32,123 bases of DNA from a virus, in IMG/VR virus record IMGVR_UViG_3300009421_000151, positions 1-32,123 of that record; one strand, written 5' to 3'. Below are positions 23,511-30,528 of this stretch, one piece after another; within the stretch, counting starts at the first letter, position 1; each line of letters starts with the position of its first letter. The notes under the pieces were generated by a model that worked only from the letters and a program-made list of their open reading frames with translations, did not search any database and was not told the DNA's origin. The position numbers and the translations under genes were made by a program.

Positions 23511-23720
23511 TTAGGCAGAGATCTTTTTCGATACCGGAAAAATGAGTGTTCGACCAATGCGCTTCTCCAACGCGTCGCGAAACCACTTGCTCGGCTGCCG
23601 ATGCCCATTAGCGAGTTGACTGAGATAGCCGACAGACGTGCTCATAGAGTCAGCCAAATCAGATTTCTCAGATTTACCGAGTGATTTCCAGATTTGTTTG
23701 AAAGGCATTATTTCATTCAT
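23511..23720 (-). CDS. Cro-like helix-turn-helix repressor
   Basis: A 69-residue protein starting MNEIMPFKQIW (a TTG two codons upstream at 23726 is the alternative). GKSEKSDLADSMSTSVGYLSQLANGHRQPS is a clear HTH of the XRE/YdaS type. Its promoter on the minus strand (TTGAAG, 17 bp, TATATA) is overlapped by two operators. It is divergent from the S24-type repressor gene and heads the rightward-type early operon that continues into the replication genes, the lambda cro arrangement. Confidence 0.72.
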   Translation of the reverse strand: MNEIMPFKQIWKSLGKSEKSDLADSMSTSVGYLSQLANGHRQPSKWFRDALEKRIGRTLIFPVSKKISA

Positions 23721-23724
23721 GCTC

Positions 23725-23770
23725 AATATATAGCATAGCTATATGTGCACTTCAATAGCATTGCTACAGA
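23725..23770. promoter_or_regulatory. OR-like region: two operators and cro promoter
   Basis: Operators TAGCATAGCTA (23731-23741, inside a 17-bp palindrome 23728-23744) and TAGCATTGCTA (23756-23766) have centres 25 bp apart. On the minus strand a promoter fits exactly: TTGAAG immediately follows the distal operator, then 17 bp, then TATATA overlapping the proximal operator. The repressor gene is read the other way. Repressor or Cro bound here would block cro transcription. Confidence 0.72.
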
Positions 23771-23801
23771 ACATATTCGATATTGGAACTACTTTCCTAA
23801 T

Positions 23802-24515
23802 ATGTTGAAACCGCTGTCCTCATCCAGAAAAGACAAAATGACTCCAGACGACAGGGAGTCGGCTCAGCAATTGAAAAAATTTTGGAAATCTAACAAACGG
23901 AAAGATGATACATACGACACTTTCGGCGCGAGGGAGCTGGCCACCACAGGCCCAAACGTAAGTCACTACATAAACGGCAATCAACCTTTGAACCCTAAAG
24001 TCGCGACCATTTTTGCCAACTACCTGGGCATTGCGGTCGAGTTGTTTGCGACAAGGCAGTTACTAGACGACATCAAATTAATACGCGGATCCTCAGACGA
24101 TAATTTTATTGATGTGCCACTAATCTCGAGAACAAAAAGTTCCGCTGAAGAACCGTTTGTTCTGGGCGCTCATGCTAGGCACGTTGCGATCAAAATCAGC
24201 AAAGAATTCATGAAAGAACTCGATATTGATAGCGATTTGAGCTTGCCAGGCGCACTGATAACCAGTGATGGCTCGTTCGTTATAGTTGATCGGAGTGACA
24301 AGCTATTAACCGATGGATATTTGTACGCCATTGACAAGGGACCTTCGGGGATCGAGGTGAAGCGTTCACACCGGCAAAGTAGAAACACGGTGATATTGAC
24401 TACGGCCGAAGAGTTTGGAGGAGCTCCATCAAGTCCTGAGATGATAAAAATTGGCGATCTTGGTGATATCCAAGTGATCGGCAAAGCTGCTCTACAAATC
24501 GCAAACAGATCTTAG
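23802..24515 (+). CDS. CI-like phage repressor (HTH plus S24-type domain)
   Basis: A 237-residue protein from ATG 23802. The N-terminal part contains an HTH (FGARELATTGPNVSHYINGNQPLNPKVATIFANYLGI). The C-terminal half has the LexA/CI peptidase layout: FMKELDIDSDLSLPGALITSDGSFVIVDRSDKLLTDG-type strands, then the Lys of IEVKR. The nucleophile region reads SDLSLPG rather than the usual GDSMEP, so autocleavage competence is uncertain. An ATG at 23745 would make operator 23756-23766 coding and is unlikely; 23838 is another option. It should bind the TAGC-N3-GCTA sites and maintain lysogeny. Confidence 0.75.
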   Translation: MLKPLSSSRKDKMTPDDRESAQQLKKFWKSNKRKDDTYDTFGARELATTGPNVSHYINGNQPLNPKVATIFANYLGIAVELFATRQLLDDIKLIRGSSDDNFIDVPLISRTKSSAEEPFVLGAHARHVAIKISKEFMKELDIDSDLSLPGALITSDGSFVIVDRSDKLLTDGYLYAIDKGPSGIEVKRSHRQSRNTVILTTAEEFGGAPSSPEMIKIGDLGDIQVIGKAALQIANRS

Positions 24516-24543
24516 CCCTATATTTAAGAATGAATGGATTCTC

Positions 24544-25179
24544 ATGGATGCAAAACAAATAAGAAGCAAGCGAATTATCGATCGCGATATAAACACACTA
24601 ATAGGTCTTTCGATGGGTATCGTATCAGACGGAGAAGTCGTAAAGGAAGAAGCTGAGTACCTGCTGGGCTGGCTTATTCAGAGCGAATGTCGCGTACAAA
24701 TACCGTTGGTGTCTGATCTCCGAATCTTTGTTCAAACGGCGCTTGAGTCCGGTAGCTTTAGTAAATCTGATTCATTAGAGCTATATGAAGTGCTACTGAA
24801 ACTGACAGGTGAAGGATCAGATCACGGGGAGCTGGCCAAGCCCTCAACAATACCCCTTTGTGATCCAGCACCAGATCTAGTTTTCATGGGTAAAATTTAC
24901 GTGTTCACCGGAAAGTTTAACTACGGCACAAGAGAACAGTGTCATTTATCTACCGCTTCATTAGGCGCAATATGCTCCACCAGAGTGACTAGAAAACTTG
25001 ACTACCTAGTCATCGGATCATACGTTACAGACAGCTGGATGCATGAAAGTTTTGGAAACAAGATCATTAAAGCGATGAACTACCGAAACGACGGGCAAGA
25101 TATAGCTATCGTCTCTGAGAATACTTGGCTACGAGCACGAGACGCGGGGTCACTAGCAACCGAGAATAGTCATGCCTGA
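24544..25179 (+). CDS. BRCT-domain protein in the rex position
   Basis: A 211-residue protein. Residues 12-90 are helical with an acidic motif (LIGLSMGIVSDGEVVKEEAEYLLGWLI) similar to TerB-like domains. Residues about 115-197 form a BRCT domain of the NAD-ligase/RFC1 type: KIYVFTGKF, a glycine turn near GAICS, LDYLVIGS, and a closing Trp in SENTWLRA. BRCT domains bind DNA ends or phosphopeptides. It lies just downstream of the repressor, hence probably transcribed in the lysogen like lambda rexAB. It overlaps the end of the convergent gene by 10 nt. A role in exclusion is inference. Confidence 0.7.
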   Translation: MDAKQIRSKRIIDRDINTLIGLSMGIVSDGEVVKEEAEYLLGWLIQSECRVQIPLVSDLRIFVQTALESGSFSKSDSLELYEVLLKLTGEGSDHGELAKPSTIPLCDPAPDLVFMGKIYVFTGKFNYGTREQCHLSTASLGAICSTRVTRKLDYLVIGSYVTDSWMHESFGNKIIKAMNYRNDGQDIAIVSENTWLRARDAGSLATENSHA

Positions 25180-25985
25180 AAAGATCGGAATAGCGCTCCA
25201 TGTTGGGATATTTTGAAATTCTCCGGACTTCCCTTCTTCGTTTTTTTGTAGAAAGATTTTCTGGCAATTTCTAGCAATTCTTCCGCCGACGCTTTCGCAG
25301 TAATTACAGCAGCCATTTGAACTGTTGGCCTGAATTTTTCACTATTCTCAATGCCAACCTCGGACAAGGAGAAGAGCATTGGTTCAGGGCAATTAGTCAT
25401 TTTAGTCATAGCGATAACATTCGTGAATTTCGTTGAGTAGGTGGACAACCCAATATCAACTCCGAACAACAGCGCGCTGCCCTTTCCGCCCATTTCCAAC
25501 TGTGCCCACTGCTCGGATTCGCTTACCTGCTTCCTAACGTTAGCCGCTGTGAGTTTTGGAGCGATGGGCTTTCTAGCTTGAGTCAATATCGATTCTGACC
25601 CCATCCACATTGCCGTATAAAGCCTCCCATTCGTTGTGCTGACTATATCTAGCTCCTGATACCTGTTGGAGTACTTGACTAACGAAATCGAATCATTCCA
25701 ATTACCTAGAAACGAGTCTCCAGATTTCTTGTGAGTTTCTTGAGGCGTCTGAGTTACGGACCTCACCTGGTAACAGTGGTGTTTAGAATTCGCAGCTTTT
25801 GGTCCGTACCCAGTATGACCACTTGTGTAGATCACATCCCCCACTTCAAATCGACAAATTGCCAGAGGTTTCTGGAAGGCGATAGGTACCGGCCAAGCAA
25901 AATTCGGTATCAGCTTCATCACAACTAAAGTCTTTGGATTTGGCGAATCTTGGCCTAACTCCTGCTCTGCTTGGAATTGCAACAA
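25170..25985 (-). CDS. Unknown protein of the immunity region
   Basis: A protein of up to 271 residues with no family I recognise. It is mixed alpha/beta, with FEVGDVIYTSGHTGYGPKAANSKHHCYQVRSV near the N-terminus (an SH3-like or barrel look), SALLFGVDIGLSTYSTKFTNVIAMTKM in the middle and a basic C-terminus. No signal or membrane segment. The start is uncertain: TTG 25985 lies against the operator pair and has no ribosome-binding site, while ATG 25919 (MKLIPNFAWP) gives 249 residues. It is convergent with the BRCT gene and divergent from the early operon, so lysogenic expression and an accessory role are possible. Confidence 0.6.
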   Translation of the reverse strand: MLQFQAEQELGQDSPNPKTLVVMKLIPNFAWPVPIAFQKPLAICRFEVGDVIYTSGHTGYGPKAANSKHHCYQVRSVTQTPQETHKKSGDSFLGNWNDSISLVKYSNRYQELDIVSTTNGRLYTAMWMGSESILTQARKPIAPKLTAANVRKQVSESEQWAQLEMGGKGSALLFGVDIGLSTYSTKFTNVIAMTKMTNCPEPMLFSLSEVGIENSEKFRPTVQMAAVITAKASAEELLEIARKSFYKKTKKGSPENFKISQHGALFRSFQA

Positions 25986-25990
25986 TTTTA

Positions 25991-26032
25991 TGTAGCATTG
26001 CTATTGATTAATATATATAGCAATGCTACATT
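25991..26032. promoter_or_regulatory. OL-like region: two operators and early-operon promoter
   Basis: TAGCATTGCTA (25993-26003) and TAGCAATGCTA (26018-26028) have centres 25 bp apart and sit in a near-perfect 14-bp inverted repeat (25991-26004 with 26017-26030). On the plus strand TTGATT (26004-26009) directly follows the first operator, then 17 bp, then TACATT (26027-26032). This is the same geometry as the cro promoter. It drives the operon beginning at 26059. Confidence 0.75.
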
Positions 26033-26058
26033 TTAGTTTGAAAAACTTGGAGCAAACA

Positions 26059-26538
26059 ATGGCCTCACCATCAACGCAAATCCCTCAGCCCACCCACGGC
26101 GAGACTCCAGCCCAAGGTCAGTTCGATTTCTCGGCTCCATTGCCAGCCTCTGCAGTCGCGACAAGCGTTGTAAAAGTAACGGTCCAGCCAATCAAACCCC
26201 TGCCACCGGCAACTATCCAATCGGTCCCTGCGGTCAAGCCGTACGCAAACAACGCCTACCCGTCCAAAGAGCAGCTGCAGCAGATCAGCGAGCAGCCATT
26301 CACCTACGACCTGCATGATGCTGATTTTCGTGTGTACTGGACGAAACGCACCGGTTACACCTGGTCAGGTGGAAACGAGCGGAACGATGATGGCTCACCG
26401 AAGAACGTGGACATCACACAGCGTCTACTTGATGTCGATGAGAATCCTCGACTCGGTACCGTGCATCATCGGCGCTGGTATCAGCACATCTGGAACGTCT
26501 GGATAGCCCAGTCAGCGGCGACGCAGGTGGCCGCATGA
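26059..26538 (+). CDS. First gene of the early operon, unknown
   Basis: A 159-residue protein starting MASPSTQIPQPTHGE, chosen because GGAG lies 7 nt upstream and because ATG 26023 lies inside an operator. Residues 1-70 are Pro/Ala/Gln-rich and likely disordered; residues 75-150 are a compact aromatic domain (FTYDLHDADFRVYWTKRTGYTWSGGNER, HHRRWYQHIWNVW). Its place right after the OL-like promoter is that of lambda N, but it lacks an Arg-rich RNA-binding N-terminus, so antitermination is not supported. Confidence 0.62.
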   Translation: MASPSTQIPQPTHGETPAQGQFDFSAPLPASAVATSVVKVTVQPIKPLPPATIQSVPAVKPYANNAYPSKEQLQQISEQPFTYDLHDADFRVYWTKRTGYTWSGGNERNDDGSPKNVDITQRLLDVDENPRLGTVHHRRWYQHIWNVWIAQSAATQVAA

Positions 26539-26732
26539 AAAACACCATCCCAGAGTCAGACACCACCGCGCTCGAGCAAAGAGCCCAGCGTGATCGTGAG
26601 TACCGTGAAGCGATCGCGAACGGTACCGACCCCTACTTCAGCAAGTGGTTTGGCTATGCCCTGATCGCATTGTCTGCAGCCATTCTCATCATCTCAGCTA
26701 TCGAGATATACACATGGACTCCCTACTCATGA
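26535..26732 (+). CDS. Small membrane protein
   Basis: A 65-residue protein: a charged N-terminus (TTALEQRAQRDREYREAIANGTDPY) and one C-terminal transmembrane segment (FGYALIALSAAILIISAIEIY). It overlaps the previous gene (ATGA) and the next (ATGA), so it is a coupled operon member. Early-operon membrane proteins of this kind sometimes inhibit division or block superinfection; nothing here decides that. Confidence 0.62.
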   Translation: MKNTIPESDTTALEQRAQRDREYREAIANGTDPYFSKWFGYALIALSAAILIISAIEIYTWTPYS

Positions 26733-27049
26733 GCACAGCAATCATTATTGATGCAGAGCGGTTCCCTGCGTCCAACGCGGTTAACGATAGCTTTTACAAG
26801 CCAACCGTTGATCAGCGAATCACCTTCCTCGATGGATTCATTTCCCAGCATCGACACGGTACCGATACACAGATATCTGTCAGCGCTGATGTGCTGCTCA
26901 ATAATCTGGCTGCCGGTGAGCTGATCAGTGAGTCGATCATGCGTGCGGAAGCGGCGTTTCACTGCATATCTGCCAGCGAGCAGTTCCCACCTATGACTCG
27001 CCACTTCGATGCCGTTGTCGATCTCGACACAGCTCGGAGGGCTGCGTGA
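26729..27049 (+). CDS. Hypothetical early protein
   Basis: A 106-residue protein starting MSTAIIIDAERFPASNAVND. The start at 26729 is fixed by the ATGA overlap; an earlier in-frame ATG lies within the membrane gene. Composition is ordinary and soluble, with no motif recognised. It ends in a TGATG overlap with the pentapeptide-repeat gene. Confidence 0.58.
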   Translation: MSTAIIIDAERFPASNAVNDSFYKPTVDQRITFLDGFISQHRHGTDTQISVSADVLLNNLAAGELISESIMRAEAAFHCISASEQFPPMTRHFDAVVDLDTARRAA

Positions 27050-27765
27050 TGCTCTATCAAATTAAAAACTGGATCACGGGCAAAATCATTTTCGAAAAAG
27101 ACTTCGATAGCTTCAAGCTTGCCGTTGAGGCTGCGGTAAGCGCAGAGGTCAGCCTGAGGTGTGCTGACCTGAGGCGTGCTGACCTGAGGAGTGCTGACCT
27201 GAGGCGTGCTGACCTGAGGAGTGCTGACCTGAGGCGTGCTGACCTGAGTGGTGCTGTCCTGAGTGGTGCTGTCCTGAGTGGTGCTGACCTGAGTGGTGCT
27301 GACCTGAGTGGTGCTGTCCTGAGTGGTGCTGTCCTGAGTGGTGCTGTCCTGAGTGGTGCTGTCCTGAGGAGTGCTGTCCTGAGGAGTGCTGTCCTGAGGA
27401 GTGCTGACCTGAGCGGTGCTGACCAACTCAAAGGCGTGCCGGTGATCGAAAACATTCACCAACGCGTCTATGAGGCAGCATCCGCAGAAGGCGCGCTAAA
27501 CATGGGCAATTGGCATTCATGCGAAACAACGCACTGCAGAGCTGGCTGGGTAACTCACCTTGCAGGGCCTGCAGGGGCGGCAATGGAATGGGCGCTTAGT
27601 ACAGCGAGTGCTGCCGCGATGATTTATCTCGCCAGTGACCGTGATCTGGAAAAGATTCCAGATTTCTACACCAGCAACGAAAAAGCCCTTGAGGACATGA
27701 AGCGCCTGGCCGAACTTGAAGCCACACGTGCAACGGAGGGCGGCTCTGATGCTAATCCTGAGTAG
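27049..27765 (+). CDS. Pentapeptide-repeat protein with C-terminal phage domain
   Basis: A 238-residue protein from ATG 27049 (GTG 27046 is one codon earlier). Residues about 38-128 are 18 tandem pentapeptides A(D/V)LxX, which fold as a right-handed quadrilateral beta-helix. The central position is Leu throughout, and many units have Val in place of Asp. The C-terminal part ([36 protein letters not shown]) is a conserved domain seen attached to pentapeptide repeats in phages, with Cys and His that could bind metal. Some pentapeptide proteins mimic DNA and inhibit gyrase; whether this one does is unknown. Its 3' end overlaps csrA by 17 nt. Confidence 0.82.
   Translation: MLYQIKNWITGKIIFEKDFDSFKLAVEAAVSAEVSLRCADLRRADLRSADLRRADLRSADLRRADLSGAVLSGAVLSGADLSGADLSGAVLSGAVLSGAVLSGAVLRSAVLRSAVLRSADLSGADQLKGVPVIENIHQRVYEAASAEGALNMGNWHSCETTHCRAGWVTHLAGPAGAAMEWALSTASAAAMIYLASDRDLEKIPDFYTSNEKALEDMKRLAELEATRATEGGSDANPE
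27159..27426 (+). repeat. 15-bp tandem repeats in the pentapeptide gene
   Basis: About 18 units of a 15-bp repeat of the form GCTGACCTGAGGCGT, with runs of near-identical GCTGTCCTGAGTGGT and GCTGTCCTGAGGAGT copies. The DNA identity between adjacent units is far higher than the protein fold requires, so the array has recently expanded or been homogenised. The unit keeps frame, so copy number can vary without breaking the gene. Confidence 0.92.
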
Positions 27766-27973
27766 GCGCACCGATGAGTCCATTGTCATCAGCAAAAAGG
27801 GCGCACCGGCCAGTGAGAACGTCACGGTGACCATCCTGAGCGTTAAAGGCAAGCAGATCCGGATCGGTTTTGTCGCGCCTGACGATGTGGCGGTGCACAG
27901 GGAGGAGATATACGACAGGATCCAGCAGGGGCAAGCTGAGGACAAGTCCAAAGCCGCTGCAGTGCTCGACTGA
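27749..27973 (+). CDS. csrA: CsrA/RsmA-family RNA-binding regulator
   Basis: A 74-residue protein beginning [14 protein letters not shown], with [35 protein letters not shown], the full CsrA pattern including the RNA-contacting N-terminal strand (L4, R6, R7) and the VHREEI strand with its key Arg. A short insertion (KKGAPASEN) lengthens the first turn relative to E. coli CsrA. CsrA dimers bind GGA-containing hairpins at ribosome-binding sites and alter translation or mRNA stability. The start at 27749 has GGAGGG upstream and overlaps the pentapeptide gene. A phage copy under the OL-like promoter could redirect host gene expression on induction. Confidence 0.93.
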   Translation: MLILSRRTDESIVISKKGAPASENVTVTILSVKGKQIRIGFVAPDDVAVHREEIYDRIQQGQAEDKSKAAAVLD

Positions 27974-28326
27974 TGGCCACGTCACGCAACAAAGGCAAGC
28001 ACTACCAGCCAGTGCTCTGCCGTATCAAGCTGTTCCCAGCGTCAGGCAAGAGTGTGGTTGTGATACCGCATGAGTGCACCACGCTGGTCGGGCATGTACT
28101 GCCGTTCAAGGGACAGGTGGTGCTGCTCCAGTGGGTACAGGGCAACGGAGAGCTTAAGCAGCCGACAGACCCGTCATTGATGACACCAGAGCAACACGCT
28201 GACTGTCTGGCAGCGCCCTGGGTTATTGCATGGGTTCAGAACTGGCTGATAGAAAACTTTGAAGCCGAAGGCAGAGCGGTGGAGCTGATGACGCCGGCGG
28301 CGCCGATCAAGGAGGTGTCGTCATGA
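27973..28326 (+). CDS. Hypothetical early protein
   Basis: A 117-residue protein, basic N-terminus ([22 protein letters not shown]), then a beta-rich stretch (KSVVVIPHECTTLVGHVLPFKGQVVLLQWVQ) and an acidic helical end. It starts within the csrA stop (TGATG) and is translationally coupled to it, so it may act with CsrA or simply follow it. No family recognised. Confidence 0.6.
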   Translation: MATSRNKGKHYQPVLCRIKLFPASGKSVVVIPHECTTLVGHVLPFKGQVVLLQWVQGNGELKQPTDPSLMTPEQHADCLAAPWVIAWVQNWLIENFEAEGRAVELMTPAAPIKEVSS

Positions 28327-28649
28327 AAACGCTCGGAGAAATCATCACTATTTGTCGCGATGGTGGAACACCCACTGTGGATGAGATGCGCTATGCCATC
28401 TGCGCGATGGATGGGCTGTCTTCCTTGGATCAGTCTGACATCACATTGAACGCGTCCAAAGAGTTGGAAAACAAGCGATGCCCCACATGGAGCCGCGTAC
28501 ACGAATTGGTTTTTGATCGATGGAAACGTGCGCTAGCCAGAACACCAAAGCAATGGATTGGCGACTCCGATCCTGATTGCCCGAAGTATCAGGAGCAGCG
28601 CCAGCGGTCGAAGAAGTTCGTCGAGGCTGCACTACGAGGCGCTGACTGA
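28323..28649 (+). CDS. Hypothetical early protein
   Basis: A 108-residue protein (MKTLGEIITICRDGGTPTVDEMRYAICAMD) of helical composition with a Lys/Arg-rich C-terminus (YQEQRQRSKKFVEAALRG). It overlaps the previous gene (ATGA) and the next (TGATG) and has GGAGG upstream of the start. Similar short proteins are frequent in the early operons of temperate phages; function unknown. Confidence 0.6.
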   Translation: MKTLGEIITICRDGGTPTVDEMRYAICAMDGLSSLDQSDITLNASKELENKRCPTWSRVHELVFDRWKRALARTPKQWIGDSDPDCPKYQEQRQRSKKFVEAALRGAD

Positions 28650-29110
28650 TGGCATACGCTGAAAACACATCTGTCAATAGCGAGCAGTCACGAGCCGAGA
28701 TCGAGCGGATCCTTGTGCGGTACGGCGCTGATGAGTTCGCCTACATGAACACTGCTAACCAGGCGGCAGTTATGTTCAAGGCGTTCGATAGACGCGTGCA
28801 GTTCGTACTGCCTATGCCCGATCGCAACGATCGTCAGTTCACCCACACCGAGGTTCGTAACACACCCCGATCAGAGAAGGCCAAGCGTGAAGCCTACGAG
28901 AAGGCAATACGCCAGAAGTGGCGCGCATTGGCTCTGTGCGTCAAGGCAAAGCTCGAAGCGGTGGACGCTGGCATCACAACGTTCGAGGATGAGTTCATGG
29001 CGCATATCATCCTGCCCAATGGAAAGGCGGCCAGCGAGTTTGTACGGCCAGCTATAGCTAAAGCCTATGAATCTGGAACCATGCCACCCATGCTCGGATT
29101 CGGGCAATGA
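28649..29110 (+). CDS. Conserved phage hypothetical protein
   Basis: A 153-residue protein starting MAYAENTSVNSEQSRAEIERILVRYGADEF. The ENTxVxxExSRAEIExxLxRYGA opening, then AAVMFKAFDRRVQFVLPMPDR and EKAIRQKWRALALCVKAKLEAVDAGI, match a conserved family I have seen in many phages and prophages, always in early or replication-linked operons. The function is not established. Coupled to both neighbours by overlaps. Confidence 0.72.
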   Translation: MAYAENTSVNSEQSRAEIERILVRYGADEFAYMNTANQAAVMFKAFDRRVQFVLPMPDRNDRQFTHTEVRNTPRSEKAKREAYEKAIRQKWRALALCVKAKLEAVDAGITTFEDEFMAHIILPNGKAASEFVRPAIAKAYESGTMPPMLGFGQ

Positions 29111-29556
29111 TCAGCCGCGGCGGATATAGGCAGCACGTTGGTATTGGCTACAAGCAAGCCAAGGCGATCGTAGCGAACCACTACCAGGTTGACACAAATA
29201 ATGCGCGCAAGCTTTGCCTGTTGTTCCCCCACGATGATGTCGACAAAGGACAGGCCGTGGTGCAGGAGGCTCTACGGATCATTGCGCTGCATGATTCGCT
29301 GGACTGTGAACTCAATCGGTGCCGCCTGTGTGGCAAGGCAGGAAGATCGCAGCATGTAAGACCTCGCGATGATCTAACACTGATCATTCCAGTGCGGCAG
29401 AAGCAATTCAGCGATTGGATTCCTTGGCACATCTGTGCACCCACGCTATGCCGTAGGTGCTGGCACAAATCGATACCAACTATTTACGCCTATCAACAGC
29501 TAATCACCCTCACGCGACTTTGCGGAAAACTCAAGAGAGCCAGGTATGTCCACTAA
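29107..29556 (+). CDS. Zinc-binding protein, possibly HNH-derived
   Basis: A 149-residue basic protein. RCRLCGKAGRSQHVRPRDDLTLIIPV and HICAPTLCRRCWHKSIPTIY provide two Cys pairs about 55 residues apart, with His between, a layout close to zinc-stabilised HNH or similar treble-clef nucleases. A convincing catalytic His-Asn-His set is not visible, so binding without cleavage is equally likely. The 3' end overlaps the next gene by 11 nt. Confidence 0.58.
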   Translation: MISRGGYRQHVGIGYKQAKAIVANHYQVDTNNARKLCLLFPHDDVDKGQAVVQEALRIIALHDSLDCELNRCRLCGKAGRSQHVRPRDDLTLIIPVRQKQFSDWIPWHICAPTLCRRCWHKSIPTIYAYQQLITLTRLCGKLKRARYVH

Positions 29557-29791
29557 CAAAACAACTGCAGATCTGCGTGAGAGATTGTTTGACAGCATCG
29601 ATGCTGTGAAGGCAGGAACCCTGGATCCGAAGAACGCTGCTCAGATTGCCAACTTGGCCAAGGTGATGATCGACAGCGCGCGGCTCGAGCTTGACCACTC
29701 CAAGACACTGTCACAGCTGGACAAGGACAACCAGAACGTTGCGACTGGACCGATGTTGCTGGGAAAAGTTGAGATGGAGCAAGGATCGTGA
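29546..29791 (+). CDS. Small conserved early protein
   Basis: An 81-residue helical protein (TTADLRERLFDSIDAVKAGTLDPKNAAQIANLAKVMIDSARLELDH). The pattern of an LRERLFDSIDAVKAG helix, a short turn and a second helix ending in SARLELDH is shared with small phage proteins of unknown function. Starts inside the 3' end of the zinc protein gene; AGAGAGCCAGG provides a ribosome-binding region. Confidence 0.65.
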   Translation: MSTNKTTADLRERLFDSIDAVKAGTLDPKNAAQIANLAKVMIDSARLELDHSKTLSQLDKDNQNVATGPMLLGKVEMEQGS

Positions 29792-29862
29792 GTGGACTAG
29801 ATCAGATCAGCTCATCGATAAGTAGTCCACCCACAACCATAAACACTGGCATAGCAGTTTAA
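29788..29862 (+). CDS. Possible 24-residue microprotein
   Basis: A 24-codon frame starting at GTG 29788, overlapping the previous stop (GTGA) and preceded by GGAG and AAGGA. It is Ser/Thr/Ile-rich (LDQISSSISSPPTTINTGIAV) with no motif. Coupling geometry is its only support; it may be non-coding. The rest of the gap to 29887 carries the ribosome-binding site (GGAAG) of the next gene. Confidence 0.25.
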   Translation: MSGLDQISSSISSPPTTINTGIAV

Positions 29863-29886
29863 TCGCCCTCAAGAGACTGGAAGACA

Positions 29887-30528
29887 ATGGCAGCTAAGAA
29901 AAACAAACCCAACAATTTCGTCGTCGATGGTCGGCTGATGCGTGCAGCTCAGGCGTGTACAGCGAGCAAAGACCCTCGAGAGATGATCCAGTACGTCTGT
30001 ATCTGCAAAGACGGCTTTGTCAGCGCCACTAACGGTGCTGTTGCATTCCGAGCGGCCATGAAGGACCTTGAGATGTTCAGCGGTGTTGATCGACAACACA
30101 TCATCGACTTCCACGCGAAGATTCCAATGTGGGCAGAGCAGATCGAATTTGAATGGACGGATGATCGAACTGGAATTGCCCGGGTGACCTCTATGGATGA
30201 AAAGAAAAAGGATCGCCTGGTGGGATTCAAATCCATTGAGGAAACAGAAGAGAACCGTTTCCCAAACATCGCTCGGGTGATTGATTCAACACCACCGAAA
30301 AACACTAAGCGAATAGGCATCAGTGCTGGTGATATGACGTTTGCTGGAAAGGTGTTCGGTTCGGCTGCGAATCTCATGATGGAGCTGCACGGATCCAACG
30401 GCAACATGATGTTCACACCGCTCGGTCGCTGGGAGATGTACGACGCCAAGCTGGTCATATCGTCGCAATCGATGTTGGACATCGAGGACGATGATCCTGT
30501 CTCAATTTTCAATGAGGATAACGGCTGA
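29887..30528 (+). CDS. Possible sliding-clamp (DnaN)-like protein
   Basis: A 213-residue protein. VICKDGFVSATNGAVAF-type wording near residue 45, NRFPNIARVIDST near residue 125 and the following IGISAGDMTFAGKVF...LMMELHGSNGNMMFTPL resemble, in order, the ATDGHRL turn, the FPDYxRVIP strand and the final-domain strands of the bacterial beta clamp. It is shorter than a full DnaN (about 366 residues), so it would be a reduced version. A role in phage DNA synthesis is inferred. Fold assignment is tentative and needs profile comparison. Confidence 0.5.
   Translation: MAAKKNKPNNFVVDGRLMRAAQACTASKDPREMIQYVCICKDGFVSATNGAVAFRAAMKDLEMFSGVDRQHIIDFHAKIPMWAEQIEFEWTDDRTGIARVTSMDEKKKDRLVGFKSIEETEENRFPNIARVIDSTPPKNTKRIGISAGDMTFAGKVFGSAANLMMELHGSNGNMMFTPLGRWEMYDAKLVISSQSMLDIEDDDPVSIFNEDNG

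Noticed and set aside
23745-23801. N-terminal extension of the repressor from ATG 23745
   Set aside because: It would make an operator part of the coding sequence, and the extra 19 residues do not resemble a repressor N-terminus.
26959-27462. Long minus-strand frames across the pentapeptide-repeat region (Ser-Thr-Gln-rich and Leu-Arg-rich repeats)
   Set aside because: They are mirror images of the 15-bp repeat, which keeps several frames open. They have no ribosome-binding site, and the plus-strand gene fits the operon with overlaps on both sides.
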